From Saccharopolyspora soli (GTDB lineage Bacteria; Actinomycetota; Actinomycetes; Mycobacteriales; Pseudonocardiaceae), in assembly GCF_022678645.1 (NCBI RefSeq), contig NZ_JALBWV010000048.1, positions 1-64,000 of the forward strand: a stretch of DNA of 64,000 nt. The letters run 5' to 3'. A program made the position numbers and the translations under genes. The notes beneath the pieces are model-generated. The model ran no database searches. It was given only the letters and a program-made list of their open reading frames with translations, and was not told the origin of the DNA. Shown in pieces: positions 6,937-15,296 of this stretch (positions within the stretch are counted from its first letter, which is position 1; every line of letters begins with the position of its first letter).

Positions 6937-8772
6937 TCAGCCGGTGTTCGCCAAGCGCTGCCGCCGGTGCGCGGCCATCCGGATCGGCGCATTGGCCACC
7001 GCGCAGCCTCGGTAGCCGTCGATGCGCTGGACGACCTCGAAGAAGATCCGCGAGCCGAACAGCTCGGTGAACAGGTGCAGGAACTCGCCGTGCTCGTCGC
7101 GGTCGTAGAGCACCGAATTAGCCCGCAGCTCGGCAAGCAGCTCCGGATCCAGGTCCACCCGTGCTTCGAGGTCGTCGTAGTAGTTGTCCGGAATCCGCAG
7201 GACCGGCGCGCCGCGCTCGTGCAGTGCCCGTGCGGTGGCCAGCGCATCGGCGGTGGCGAACGCGATGTGCTGCGGGTCGCGCACCGCCGGGGCCCATTCG
7301 CCACGACGTACCAGCGTTCCGTTCAGCGCGATGCGCACCGAACCCCGGTCGGTCACCCCACGGCTGCGCACCATCCCGAACGGTGCGGCGAATTCCGTGA
7401 TCGGCTCCGGGTCCAGTCCGACGACTGCGCGGTAGAACAGCGCCGCCTCGTCGAAGTGGTCGAACGGCTGGGTCAACGCGATGTGGTCGATGCCGGTGAT
7501 GCCCAGTCCCGGCGCTAACGGGGTCGCGGTGCCGGGGAAGTCTGCCAACCAGTCCGCTGCGTTTTCGGCTCCGGTGCGGCAGAAGAACACCTCCGTGCCG
7601 TCCGGTGCCGCTACTGACGAGAGGCTGGCCTCTTCGGGTCCACGTGAGCGCGGCAGGATCGGCGCACGCATCGCATCTGCTCGTTGCGCCGAGCGGATCG
7701 GATCCGCGCTTTCCACCGCCAGCGCGCCGATCGCCGCTGAGTCCGAAGTGGACGAATTGGAGTTGAGCAGCACGCGGGCTCCGCCCTGCTCCCACAACTG
7801 CACCGGTTTGCTCCGGTGCTTCCCGGTGAGCGTGAAGCCGAGCGCGGTGAGTGCGTCGGCGAGCCGACTACCCGCGCCCTCCCCCACCGCCAGTTCCGCG
7901 AAGGCGTAACCGGACAACTCCGGTGCTGGCACCAGCCCGGTGACCGGTAACCCGAGCTGTTCCTCCAACAGCCGCAGCGACCGCATCGCGTCCACCGCCG
8001 CCGGTTTCGGGTCGGCTTGCCGGAAGACGTCGTTGAAGACCTCCAGCGACAACGGCCCCCGGTAACCAGTGGCCAGCACGTTCGCGACGAAGGTCGGCAG
8101 GTCGAACGATCCCTGTCCGGGGAACAGCCGGTGGTGCCGACTCCACTGCAGCACGTCCATATCCATCCGCGGCGCATCGGCCAACTGCAGGAAGAACAGC
8201 TTCTCGCCCGGAATCGTGCGGATCAGCGCAGGGTCGCTGCCCCGCGACAGCACGTGGAAGCTGTCCAGGCACAACCCGAGCGCCGGGTGGTCCGCGCTGC
8301 GCACGATCCGCCAAGAGTGGTCGTAGGTGGTGACGAACCGGCCCCAGGCCAGCGCCTCGTAAGCGATGCGCATGCCGCGCGCGGCGGCCCGCTCGGCGAG
8401 CAGGCGCAGCTGTTCGGCCGCCAACTCGTCGTCGTCCACCGCATCCGGCGATACCGTCGAGCAGACCAGCATCAGGTCCGCGCCGAGCTGCTCCATCACG
8501 TCGAATTTGCGCTCGGCGCGGCGCAAGTTGGCCCGCAGCGTCTCCGGTGGCACCGCCTCGAAGTCCCGGAACGGCTGGTACAGGTCGATGGTCAAGCCGA
8601 GATCGACGCAGTGCCGCCGGATCTCGGCAGGCGAGGCAGCGGAGGCGATCAGGTCGTTCTCGAAGATCTCGACGCCGTCGAATCCAGCCGCCGCAGCCGC
8701 GACCAGCTTGTCCTCCAGCGTCCCGGACAGGCAGACGGTGGCGATCACCCGGCGGGCGTCAGGCGCGGACAT
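6937..8772 (-). CDS. 3-dehydroshikimate dehydratase fused to a 4-hydroxyphenylpyruvate dioxygenase-like domain (QuiC1 type)
   Basis: A 611-residue two-domain cytosolic enzyme. Residues ~1-270 form an AP-endonuclease-2/sugar-isomerase TIM barrel that dehydrates 3-dehydroshikimate to protocatechuate; its metal ligands are recognisable as Glu139 (IAYEALAW), Asp170 (LCLDSFH), Gln196 (LQLADAP) and Glu244 (SLEVFND). Residues ~440-600 are a VOC/HPPD-like domain that keeps the two-His/one-Glu positions (GIDHIAL, PQHIAFA, IFFEVVQR). ATG at 8772 starts MSAPDARRVIATVCLSG and overlaps the end of the dehydrogenase gene by 14 bp, so the two are translationally coupled. The role of the second domain in this fusion is not settled. 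Confidence 0.88.
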   Translation of the reverse strand: MSAPDARRVIATVCLSGTLEDKLVAAAAAGFDGVEIFENDLIASAASPAEIRRHCVDLGLTIDLYQPFRDFEAVPPETLRANLRRAERKFDVMEQLGADLMLVCSTVSPDAVDDDELAAEQLRLLAERAAARGMRIAYEALAWGRFVTTYDHSWRIVRSADHPALGLCLDSFHVLSRGSDPALIRTIPGEKLFFLQLADAPRMDMDVLQWSRHHRLFPGQGSFDLPTFVANVLATGYRGPLSLEVFNDVFRQADPKPAAVDAMRSLRLLEEQLGLPVTGLVPAPELSGYAFAELAVGEGAGSRLADALTALGFTLTGKHRSKPVQLWEQGGARVLLNSNSSTSDSAAIGALAVESADPIRSAQRADAMRAPILPRSRGPEEASLSSVAAPDGTEVFFCRTGAENAADWLADFPGTATPLAPGLGITGIDHIALTQPFDHFDEAALFYRAVVGLDPEPITEFAAPFGMVRSRGVTDRGSVRIALNGTLVRRGEWAPAVRDPQHIAFATADALATARALHERGAPVLRIPDNYYDDLEARVDLDPELLAELRANSVLYDRDEHGEFLHLFTELFGSRIFFEVVQRIDGYRGCAVANAPIRMAAHRRQRLANTG

Positions 8773-9637
8773 GCACACCTCCAGCGAGTTCGGCGAAGTG
8801 GCGCAGCATCCGCTCGGCGTCCGGCTCGACACCGGTGAACAGCCGGAAGGAATCAGCGGCCTGGAAGACCGCCATGCCACCGCCGTCGAGCACCCGGCAA
8901 CCGCTGGCCCGCGCGGCGGCGACCAGTTCGGTATCCAGCGGCCGGTAGACGACCTCGGCCACCCAGAGCTCAGGACGCAGCGCCTCGGCGGGCACCGGGA
9001 GGCCGGGATGCGCGAACATCCCGGTCGGAGTGGCGTGCACGACGCCGTTCGACCAGTTCAGCGCCTCGGTGACGGTGTCCAACCGACCCGTTTCGGCCCG
9101 ATCCGCGCCGAAGCGCGCACGCAGCGACTCGACCAGTGCGGCGCTGCGTCGGAAGTCAGCGTCGAGCACCCGGAGCACTCCGGTGCCCAGCGTCAGCATC
9201 GCGTGCGCGACCGCCGCACCGGCACCGCCCGCACCGAGCAGCACCACGCGCTCCAACGACGCATCCGGCAGACCCCGGCTGAAGTTGCGCGCGAAGCCGG
9301 ACCAGTCGGTGTTGTGGCCGATCGCGCGTCCCCCGTCGAAGACGACCGTGTTGACCGCCCCCAGCACGGCGGCGTCCGGCGAGAGCTCGTCCAAGTGCTC
9401 GACGACCACCTGCTTGCACGGGTGCGTGATGTTGAACCCGTCGTAGTCGGCCATGCGGGCGGCGGCCAGCAGCCCACCTATCTCCTCGGCGGGCTGGCCC
9501 AGCACGTCCAGGTCCCACCTGCGGTAGATGTACCGGAGCCCGAGCTCATCGGCCTCGCGCTCGTGCAGCGGTGGGCTCAACGACGGACCGATGCCCGATC
9601 CGATGAGTCCGATGAGGTAGCTGTCCTGCTTGCGCAC
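8759..9637 (-). CDS. Shikimate/quinate dehydrogenase (AroE/YdiB family)
   Basis: A 292-residue NAD(P)-dependent enzyme oxidising shikimate (and probably quinate) to the 3-dehydro acid. The active pair is Lys75 (ITHPCKQ) and Asp111 (HNTDWSGF). The Rossmann loop is GAGGAGAAV near 135-143. The next strand ends in an acidic residue (VLDADFRRS) instead of the NRT-type motif, which favours NAD and a catabolic role. It is the first gene of a two-gene operon with the dehydroshikimate dehydratase. The promoter side carries a palindrome shared with a transporter promoter. Confidence 0.88.
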   Translation of the reverse strand: MRKQDSYLIGLIGSGIGPSLSPPLHEREADELGLRYIYRRWDLDVLGQPAEEIGGLLAAARMADYDGFNITHPCKQVVVEHLDELSPDAAVLGAVNTVVFDGGRAIGHNTDWSGFARNFSRGLPDASLERVVLLGAGGAGAAVAHAMLTLGTGVLRVLDADFRRSAALVESLRARFGADRAETGRLDTVTEALNWSNGVVHATPTGMFAHPGLPVPAEALRPELWVAEVVYRPLDTELVAAARASGCRVLDGGGMAVFQAADSFRLFTGVEPDAERMLRHFAELAGGVHVRA

Positions 9638-9667
9638 CTGGGCTTCTCCGACCTCAGCTAATGAACG

Positions 9668-9679
9668 AACCAGCTAGTT
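9668..9679. promoter_or_regulatory. Operator-like palindrome before the dehydrogenase operon
   Basis: AACCAGCTAGTT is palindromic apart from one mismatched pair. On the opposite strand it reads TAACTAGCTGGTTCGT, and 14 of these 16 bases recur at 10523-10538 before the MHS transporter gene. The TetR gene between the two sites is the likely binder. Confidence 0.65.
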
Positions 9680-9759
9680 AATTGTAGGGAGGAAGCCGGG
9701 CTTCGGGAAGACCCGCTGCACTACAGTGGGCCCGGAGTGCCCAACCGCAAGGGAGCGCC

Positions 9760-10410
9760 GTGGCTGCACCGACGTCCGACACCCGCGAGATCCGGCACCG
9801 CGATGCCGACCGGACCCGCGCGGAGATCCTCGACGTGGCCACCGAGGAGTTCGCCGACAAGGGCTACGCCGGTGCCCGCGTGGACGAGATCGCCGCCCGC
9901 ACCAGCACCACCAAGCGGATGATCTACTACTACTTCGGCGGCAAGGAACAGCTCTACCTGGCCGTGCTGGAGAACGCCTACGCGGTGATCCGCGGCATCG
10001 AGAGCGAAGCCGACGTCGAGGACCTGGACCCGGTCGAGGCGATCCGCAGATTGGCCGAGCTGACCTTCGACCACCACGAGTCGCACCCCGATTTCCTCCG
10101 CCTGGTCAGCATCGAGAACATCCACCGCGCCGAACACCTCACCAAATCGGACCTGCTGCCCGGCCTGGCCAACCCGGCGGTGGAGGTGCTCGGCCGCATC
10201 CTGGAGCGCGGCCGAGCCGCCGGGCAGTTCCGCGACGACGTGGACGCCCTGGACGTGCACATGGTCATCAGCTCGTTCTGCGTCTTCCGCACCTCGAACC
10301 GCTACACGTTCCAAGCGATCTTCCAACGCGACATGCTCGCCCCGGACCGCCGCGACCACTACCGCAAGATGCTCGGCGACCTGGTGATCGACTACCTCAC
10401 CACCTGCTGA
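9760..10410 (+). CDS. TetR-family regulator of the shikimate/quinate genes
   Basis: A 216-residue regulator. The helix-turn-helix is at about residues 17-63 (TRAEILDVATEEFADKGYAG, then TSTTKRMIYYYFGGKEQLYL). The effector domain resembles the TetR C-terminal group with GLANPAVEVLGRILERG. GTG at 9760 follows AAGGGAG. It is divergent from the dehydrogenase/dehydratase operon and in line with the MHS transporter, and shared palindromes flank it on both sides. Induction by shikimate, quinate or protocatechuate is an inference. Confidence 0.85.
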   Translation: MAAPTSDTREIRHRDADRTRAEILDVATEEFADKGYAGARVDEIAARTSTTKRMIYYYFGGKEQLYLAVLENAYAVIRGIESEADVEDLDPVEAIRRLAELTFDHHESHPDFLRLVSIENIHRAEHLTKSDLLPGLANPAVEVLGRILERGRAAGQFRDDVDALDVHMVISSFCVFRTSNRYTFQAIFQRDMLAPDRRDHYRKMLGDLVIDYLTTC

Positions 10411-10414
10411 AAGG

Positions 10415-10463
10415 GGTCGTGAGTGCCCAATCGGGCTCCAACCCGCTTTTCGCACTCACGACC
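10415..10463. terminator. Hairpin of the GTGAGTG repeat family
   Basis: GGTCGTGAGTGC at 10415-10426 pairs with GCACTCACGACC at 10452-10463. The loop holds GCTCCAAC, the complement of the GTTGGAGC found in the copies at 2133 and 27359. It begins 5 bp after the TetR stop and probably ends that transcript. Confidence 0.6.
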
Positions 10464-10485
10464 GCAAACTCGGCGAAACAAACTC

Positions 10486-10535
10486 TTGACACGGGGCACG
10501 GCGCGCTCCAACCTTTGGTGACTAACTAGATGGTT
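10486..10535 (+). promoter_or_regulatory. Promoter and operator of the first MHS transporter gene
   Basis: TTGACA at 10486-10491 lies 17 bp before CAACCT (10509-10514), a weak -10. The operator AACTAGATGGTT (10524-10535) would overlap the transcription start, consistent with repression. It matches the site at 9668. Confidence 0.5.
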
Positions 10536-10583
10536 CATAAGTCGCCGGTCTGAGCAACGGTGCACGGACTCCTGGAGTTTCAA

Positions 10584-11921
10584 GTGACGGACCCCTCGAC
10601 CGCCACGCAGGGCAAGCCGCGGAAGGCCGCCATCGCCGCGTGGATCGGCAGCGCCCTGGAGTACTACGACTTCTTCATCTACGGCACGGCCGCCGCGCTG
10701 GTGTTCAACAAGATCTTCTTCCCGGCCGCCGATCCCGCCACCGGAACGCTGCTCGCGCTGGCCACCTTCGGCGTCGGCTACCTGGCCCGCCCGGTCGGCG
10801 CTTTCATCCTCGGTCACATCGGCGACGTCTTCGGCCGCAAGCGGGTTCTCGTCTACACCGTGCTGCTGATGGGCGTGTCGACCGTGCTGGTCGGCTGCCT
10901 GCCGACCTACCAGCAGATCGGCGTGACCGCACCGATCCTGCTGGTGGCGCTCCGGCTGTTGCAGGGCCTGTCGGCAGCCGGTGAGCAGGCGGGCGCGAAC
11001 TCGATGTCGCTGGAGCACGCACCACCGAACCGGCGCGCGTACTACACCAGCTTCACGCTCAGCGGCACGCAGGCCGGGCAGATCCTCGCCACGGCGATCT
11101 TCCTGCCGGTGGCCGCGTTGCCCGAGCACCATCTGCTGAGTTGGGGCTGGCGGCTGCCGTTCTGGCTCAGCGCGGGCGTGGTGGTCGTCGGCCTGGTGAT
11201 CCGCAGCAAGCTCGACGAGACACCGGTTTTCGAGCGGGAAGTCGCGACTGGCGGGACCAAGCGAGCCAAGACGCCGCTCGCCCCGCTGTTCCGCGACCAC
11301 TGGGCCAGCGTGCTGCGCGTCGTGGTCGCGTCCGTGATCGCCGCGGTCAGCACCATCTTCACCGTCTACGCGCTGAGCTACGCGGTGAACACCGTCGGGC
11401 TGGCGAGGACGCCGATCCTGTGGGTCGGTGTGCTGGCAAACGTCGTGGCGCTGTTCGCGATTCCACTGTGGGCGCGGCTGGCCGACCGGATCGGGCGCAA
11501 GCCGGTGTTCATCGGCGGGTCGCTGGGTTGCGCGGTGCTGATGTTCGCGTATCTGTGGTCGCTGTCGATCGGCAACTACGGGCTGATCTTCGGTGTTGGG
11601 ATTCTGATGTTCGGCGTTGTTTACAGCGCTACCAACGGGATCTGGCCTGCCTTCTACGGGGAGATGTTCCCCGCTCGGGTGCGGCTTTCCGGGATGGCCG
11701 TGGGGACGCAGATCGGGTTCGCGCTCGGCGGGTTCTCCCCCAGCATCGCCGAGGCCATCGGAGGCGGTCGGGATGGCTGGGTCAACGTTGCGCTTTTCAC
11801 CGCCGGACTGTGCCTGGTGAACGTTCTCGCAGTGGCCAGCGGTCGGGAGACCTATCGGGTGCCAACCGGGGAACTGGGTTCGCCCAAAGCGAATCGACCG
11901 GCTCTCGCGGTGAACGGTTGA
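10584..11921 (+). CDS. MHS-family MFS transporter, probably shikimate/quinate-type importer
   Basis: About 445 residues with twelve hydrophobic segments. It begins with the MHS-type entry GSALEYYDFFIYGTAAALVF and has the MFS loop GHIGDVFGRKRVL between segments 2 and 3. The family is proton symporters for organic acids (shikimate, alpha-ketoglutarate, proline-betaine). GTG at 10584 is chosen because GGAG lies 6 bp upstream; a GTG at 10560 is an alternative. Its promoter carries the same operator as the dehydrogenase operon, which makes shikimate, quinate or a related acid the likely substrate. A strong terminator follows. Confidence 0.85.
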   Translation: MTDPSTATQGKPRKAAIAAWIGSALEYYDFFIYGTAAALVFNKIFFPAADPATGTLLALATFGVGYLARPVGAFILGHIGDVFGRKRVLVYTVLLMGVSTVLVGCLPTYQQIGVTAPILLVALRLLQGLSAAGEQAGANSMSLEHAPPNRRAYYTSFTLSGTQAGQILATAIFLPVAALPEHHLLSWGWRLPFWLSAGVVVVGLVIRSKLDETPVFEREVATGGTKRAKTPLAPLFRDHWASVLRVVVASVIAAVSTIFTVYALSYAVNTVGLARTPILWVGVLANVVALFAIPLWARLADRIGRKPVFIGGSLGCAVLMFAYLWSLSIGNYGLIFGVGILMFGVVYSATNGIWPAFYGEMFPARVRLSGMAVGTQIGFALGGFSPSIAEAIGGGRDGWVNVALFTAGLCLVNVLAVASGRETYRVPTGELGSPKANRPALAVNG

Positions 11922-11937
11922 AATCGGAACAGATCAC

Positions 11938-11970
11938 GGGGCGTCCGGCGTGTGCCGGACGCCCCTTTTT
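11938..11970 (+). terminator. Rho-independent terminator
   Basis: GGGGCGTCCGGC, a short GTGT loop, GCCGGACGCCCC, then TTTTT. A textbook terminator 17 bp after the transporter stop. Confidence 0.9.
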
Positions 11971-12198
11971 AGGTCGCCGGACGGCGGCGACTGCCGAACC
12001 CCGTTCGGCCGCATCACCTTTGCTCCTCGCACGCCGACTTCGCTCGTATTGGGCCTTTTCGCCGCTCATCGTTGGACACCCTTGCCGAACGCAATACGAC
12101 GTTCGCCGTAATCGGGAACAAGAGTATTGACGGATCGTTCAACAATCCTTAGCTTTTAGCGATCCGCATCACAGGACGAACGAGATCGGATCGGCACG

Positions 12199-13527
12199 AT
12201 GACAAACCCAGTGGAGACCGCTGACCGGCGCTCGTTACGCCGTGCGTTCGTGGCGAGTCTGTCGGGAACCACGCTTGAGTACTACGACTTCGCGGCCTAC
12301 TCGGTGGCCGCTGCGACATTGTTCGGCAAGCTCTTCTTCCCGTCCGGGGACGACCTCGCGGGCACCATGGCGGCGTTCTCGACCTACGCCGTCGGCTACC
12401 TCTCGCGTCCGCTCGGCGGATTCGTGTTCGGTCGGCTCGGTGACGTGCTCGGCCGCAAGCAGGTTCTGGTGCTCACCTTGCTGCTCACCGGCATCGCGAC
12501 GTTCCTGATCGGCCTGCTGCCCACGCATGCCGCCATCGGCGGGTACGCCGCCGTGCTGCTGGTGATCCTGCGGTTCGCGCAAGGCGTTGGCGTCGGCGGC
12601 GAGTGGGGCGGCGCCGTGCTGCTCTCCAGCGAATTCGGCGATCCGCGCAGGCGTGGTTTCTGGGCTTCCGCGGCCCAGATCGGCCCGCCTGCTGGCAACC
12701 TGTTGGCCAACGGCGTGTTGGCCCTGCTGGCTTTGTCGCTCAGCACCGCGCAGTTCGAGGCTTGGGGTTGGCGGATCGCCTTCCTGCTCTCCGGTGTCCT
12801 GGTCCTGTTCGGGCTCTGGCTTCGGATGAAGCTTGAGGAAACGCCCGTTTTCAAGAAGATCGCCGAACGCGGCGAGCAGCCGAAAGCACCGCTGACCGAG
12901 GTCTTCCGGCACGAGCCGCGTGCGCTGCTGGCCGGTGTGCTCGTCCGGATCTGCCCCGACGTGCTGTACTCCCTGTTCACCGTTTTCGTGCTCACGTACC
13001 TCACCACCGCGTTGGACATGCCCGCGAGTCAGGGGCTTGCCGCGGTCATGATCGGCTCGGCGTTCCAGTTGTTCCTGATTCCCGCTTCCGGCGCCCTGTC
13101 CGACCGCGTCAACCGGCGCACCATGTACCTGATCGGCACCATCGCCGCGGCGATCTGGCCGTTCGTGTTCTTCCCCATGATCAGCGGCGGATCCTTCGTC
13201 GCCGTCGCGATCGGCATGATCATCGCGCTGGCCATCCACGCCGTGCTCTACGGGCCGCAGGCCGCGCTGATCACCGAGCAGTTCTCGCCCCGCCTGCGCT
13301 ACACCGGAAGTTCGCTGGCGTACACCTTGGCCGGGGTGGTCGGCGGGGCGGTCGCACCGCTGGTGTTCACCGCGCTGCTGGCCGGGTTCGGCACCTGGGT
13401 CGCGGTCGCGATCTACCTGGTGGGCACCGCCGTGCTCACCGTCGTCGGCCTGATGTTCGCTCGCAATCCGGACGCCGAAGAGCACGTCGCTTACGAGAAG
13501 TCCGAATCCGCGGCAGTATCCAGCTAG
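12199..13527 (+). CDS. Second MHS-family MFS transporter
   Basis: A 442-residue, twelve-segment carrier, paralogous to the one ending at 11921. It shares the SGTTLEYYDFAAYSVAAATL entry, the GRLGDVLGRKQVLVL loop and KLEETPVFKKI after segment 6. ATG at 12199. It is separated from its paralogue by a strong terminator and 228 bp, so it has its own promoter; I do not see the AACTAG-type operator there. The substrate may be another aromatic or hydroxy acid of the same pathway. Confidence 0.85.
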   Translation: MTNPVETADRRSLRRAFVASLSGTTLEYYDFAAYSVAAATLFGKLFFPSGDDLAGTMAAFSTYAVGYLSRPLGGFVFGRLGDVLGRKQVLVLTLLLTGIATFLIGLLPTHAAIGGYAAVLLVILRFAQGVGVGGEWGGAVLLSSEFGDPRRRGFWASAAQIGPPAGNLLANGVLALLALSLSTAQFEAWGWRIAFLLSGVLVLFGLWLRMKLEETPVFKKIAERGEQPKAPLTEVFRHEPRALLAGVLVRICPDVLYSLFTVFVLTYLTTALDMPASQGLAAVMIGSAFQLFLIPASGALSDRVNRRTMYLIGTIAAAIWPFVFFPMISGGSFVAVAIGMIIALAIHAVLYGPQAALITEQFSPRLRYTGSSLAYTLAGVVGGAVAPLVFTALLAGFGTWVAVAIYLVGTAVLTVVGLMFARNPDAEEHVAYEKSESAAVSS

Positions 13528-13546
13528 TCAGCTGCGGTTCGGCTCC

Positions 13547-13582
13547 GATGGCCGCGTCGGCGTGCTCGGCGACGCGGCCATC
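13547..13582. terminator. Hairpin after the second MHS gene
   Basis: A 13-bp perfect stem, GATGGCCGCGTCG with CGACGCGGCCATC, around a 10-base loop. There is no T-run, but it sits 19 bp after the stop. Confidence 0.6.
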
Positions 13583-13668
13583 GGCATGTCTGCGGCACCT
13601 GAACAGTCCGCCACGCGAAGCTCCTCGGCGGGATCTCCGTGGGAGATGACGAAGTGCCTGTCTTTGAT

Positions 13669-13732
13669 CTTGTTGTTGAAGCGGCGCAGCCGCTTAGCCC
13701 ACCCTCCAAACCGGCACCACCGCGGGTTCTCA
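13669..13732 (-). repeat. Intergenic repeat related to the element at 30846
   Basis: On the minus strand this stretch starts TGAGAACC and later reads GTGGGCTAAGCGGCTGCGCC followed by GCTTCAACAACA. The copy at 30846-30916 shares TGAGAACC and nearly the same AAGCGGCTnCGCCGCTTCAA hairpin in the same order. It is the main content of the 13583-13883 gene-free stretch. The rest of that stretch (near-palindrome around GGGGATCCCGG at about 13798-13812) codes for nothing I recognise. Confidence 0.55.
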
Positions 13733-13883
13733 GACTGTGCCCACTGGCGTTCTCTGGGAGGACCTACCTCGACGTGGTGTATTGGACATACATGATGTCG
13801 GGGATCCCGGACCGAGAAGGCGTCTGAGGTTCCGCTACCCGCACCGCAAACCAAAGTGAGCCTGGAAACAGTCCATGAGCTGT

Positions 13884-14369
13884 TCAGCGGTGAGCGCCGG
13901 GGCGCCCGCCAGCGGGGCGCTGCGGTCGGCCGCCTTGCCCGCCGGGGTTGTTTCGACGCGGCTGGTTCACCGCGCGGGTCGCCCCGTTCCGGGCGGCGTT
14001 GTTGCGCGGGTTCGCGCTGTTCGGTGCGCCGCTGTTGCGCGGCGCCGCCGCGCGCTCCGGCGGGGCCGTGCGCGCGGGTCGCCGGGCAGGTGCGCGGCGT
14101 GGCGGCTCCAAGTCCAAATCGTCCAGATCGTCCCGGCGCGAGCGGCGCGGCGGCTGGCGGCGCATCGGCGACTTGCGGCGGCTGTTCACCCAGATGTCGA
14201 AGCCCAGGATCATCGCCGCCAGGACCAGCAGCACCAAGCCCAGCATGGGCACGCCCATCAGGGCGGTCGCCACGGCCAGAAGTAACATCGGCACCACGGG
14301 AATCCAGCAGAAAGGGTCGATCCGGCTCAGGATCCCGGAGGAACCACCACGGTCCCCATCACGTGCCAT
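13884..14369 (-). CDS. Small membrane protein with a long basic proline-rich tail, 161 aa
   Basis: Unrecognised function. After a short polar N-terminus (ARDGDRGGSSGILSRIDPFC) there are two hydrophobic segments at about residues 21-60 (WIPVVPMLLLAVATALMGVP, then MLGLVLLVLAAMILGFDIWV). The remaining ~100 residues are an Arg/Pro/Ala/Asn-rich disordered tail, probably cytoplasmic. ATG at 14369 follows GAGAG; ATG at 14387 would add six residues. It is divergent from the TetR gene at 14586, whose operator lies between them. Confidence 0.65.
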   Translation of the reverse strand: MARDGDRGGSSGILSRIDPFCWIPVVPMLLLAVATALMGVPMLGLVLLVLAAMILGFDIWVNSRRKSPMRRQPPRRSRRDDLDDLDLEPPRRAPARRPARTAPPERAAAPRNSGAPNSANPRNNAARNGATRAVNQPRRNNPGGQGGRPQRPAGGRPGAHR

Positions 14370-14516
14370 CGAGACTCTCACTTCCATTCTGCGCCCGGCC
14401 GAGGAAGTCTACCGGAGACACTCCGGCGACGACTTCGACGCCATGGACGTCCGCGGCACCACGCACCTCGGCCGTTGACCACGCGTTGTGCACGCGGCGA
14501 CGGCGCATTAGTCTCA

Positions 14517-14539
14517 TTAGAGAACGGTCCGTTTTCTAA
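14517..14539. promoter_or_regulatory. TetR operator candidate
   Basis: A 23-bp near-perfect palindrome, TTAGAGAACGG and CCGTTTTCTAA around one central base. It lies 46 bp before the TetR start and 147 bp before the divergent membrane-protein gene. Confidence 0.65.
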
Positions 14540-14585
14540 CTAGGCCCCAGGAAACGGATGAACCCGAGCGTTCGGGAGAACCGCA

Positions 14586-15218
14586 GTGCCGTTGGACGAC
14601 GCCACCGATCACCGCAAGCGACCGCGTCGGCGCGGGAAGGCCCTGGACGACGCCATTTTCCAAGCCGTGCTCGCCGAGTTGGCCGAACACGGCTACGCGA
14701 AGTTGACCATGGAAGGGGTCGCCGAGCGCGCGAAGACCGGCAAGGCGTCGCTGTACCGCCGTTGGCCGACCCGGATGGAGTTGGCGATCGACGCGGTGTA
14801 CCACCTGCTGCCCGACGCCTCGTCCACGCCGGACACCGGCAGCCTGCGAGGCGACCTGCTCGCCGTGCTCCGCGAGATCGCCGAAGTGCTGGCCGGTCCG
14901 ACGGGTGAGGCGCTGCGCGGCGTGCTCAGCGATGTGCTGCACGAACCGGCGAGCACGGCCAAAGCGCGGCGGTACTCGCAGGGCGCGGGTCGTCGCCGAA
15001 TGCAGGAGGTCATCCAGCGGGCGGTCGACCGCGGTGAGATCGACCCCGCCGACGTCACCCCGCGGCGGCTGGAGACGGGACAGGCGCTGCTGCGCCACCA
15101 CTTCCTGTTCGACGGGGGCCCGATTCCGGACGAAGTCATCGTCGAGATAGTCGATGATGTGCTGATTCCATTGTTCAGTCGGCCGACGAACGATCGAGCA
15201 CGGGCACGCCCCGAATAG
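14586..15218 (+). CDS. TetR-family transcriptional regulator
   Basis: A 210-residue regulator with a helix-turn-helix near residues 22-70 (ELAEHGYAKLTMEGVAERAK, then KASLYRRWPTRMEL). The C-terminal domain (LLRHHFLFDGGPIPDEVIVE) is the TetR_C_11-like type often found in exporter repressors. GTG at 14586 follows GGGAGA. No transporter is adjacent; the divergent membrane protein is the only visible target besides itself. Confidence 0.85.
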   Translation: MPLDDATDHRKRPRRRGKALDDAIFQAVLAELAEHGYAKLTMEGVAERAKTGKASLYRRWPTRMELAIDAVYHLLPDASSTPDTGSLRGDLLAVLREIAEVLAGPTGEALRGVLSDVLHEPASTAKARRYSQGAGRRRMQEVIQRAVDRGEIDPADVTPRRLETGQALLRHHFLFDGGPIPDEVIVEIVDDVLIPLFSRPTNDRARARPE

Positions 15219-15296
15219 TTACGCGACCGCAACTTCGATGCCGAAAAGAGTGGCGTGGCCGGGAAAGCCGGTCACGCCCTCCTCCGTTCTCAGGTA

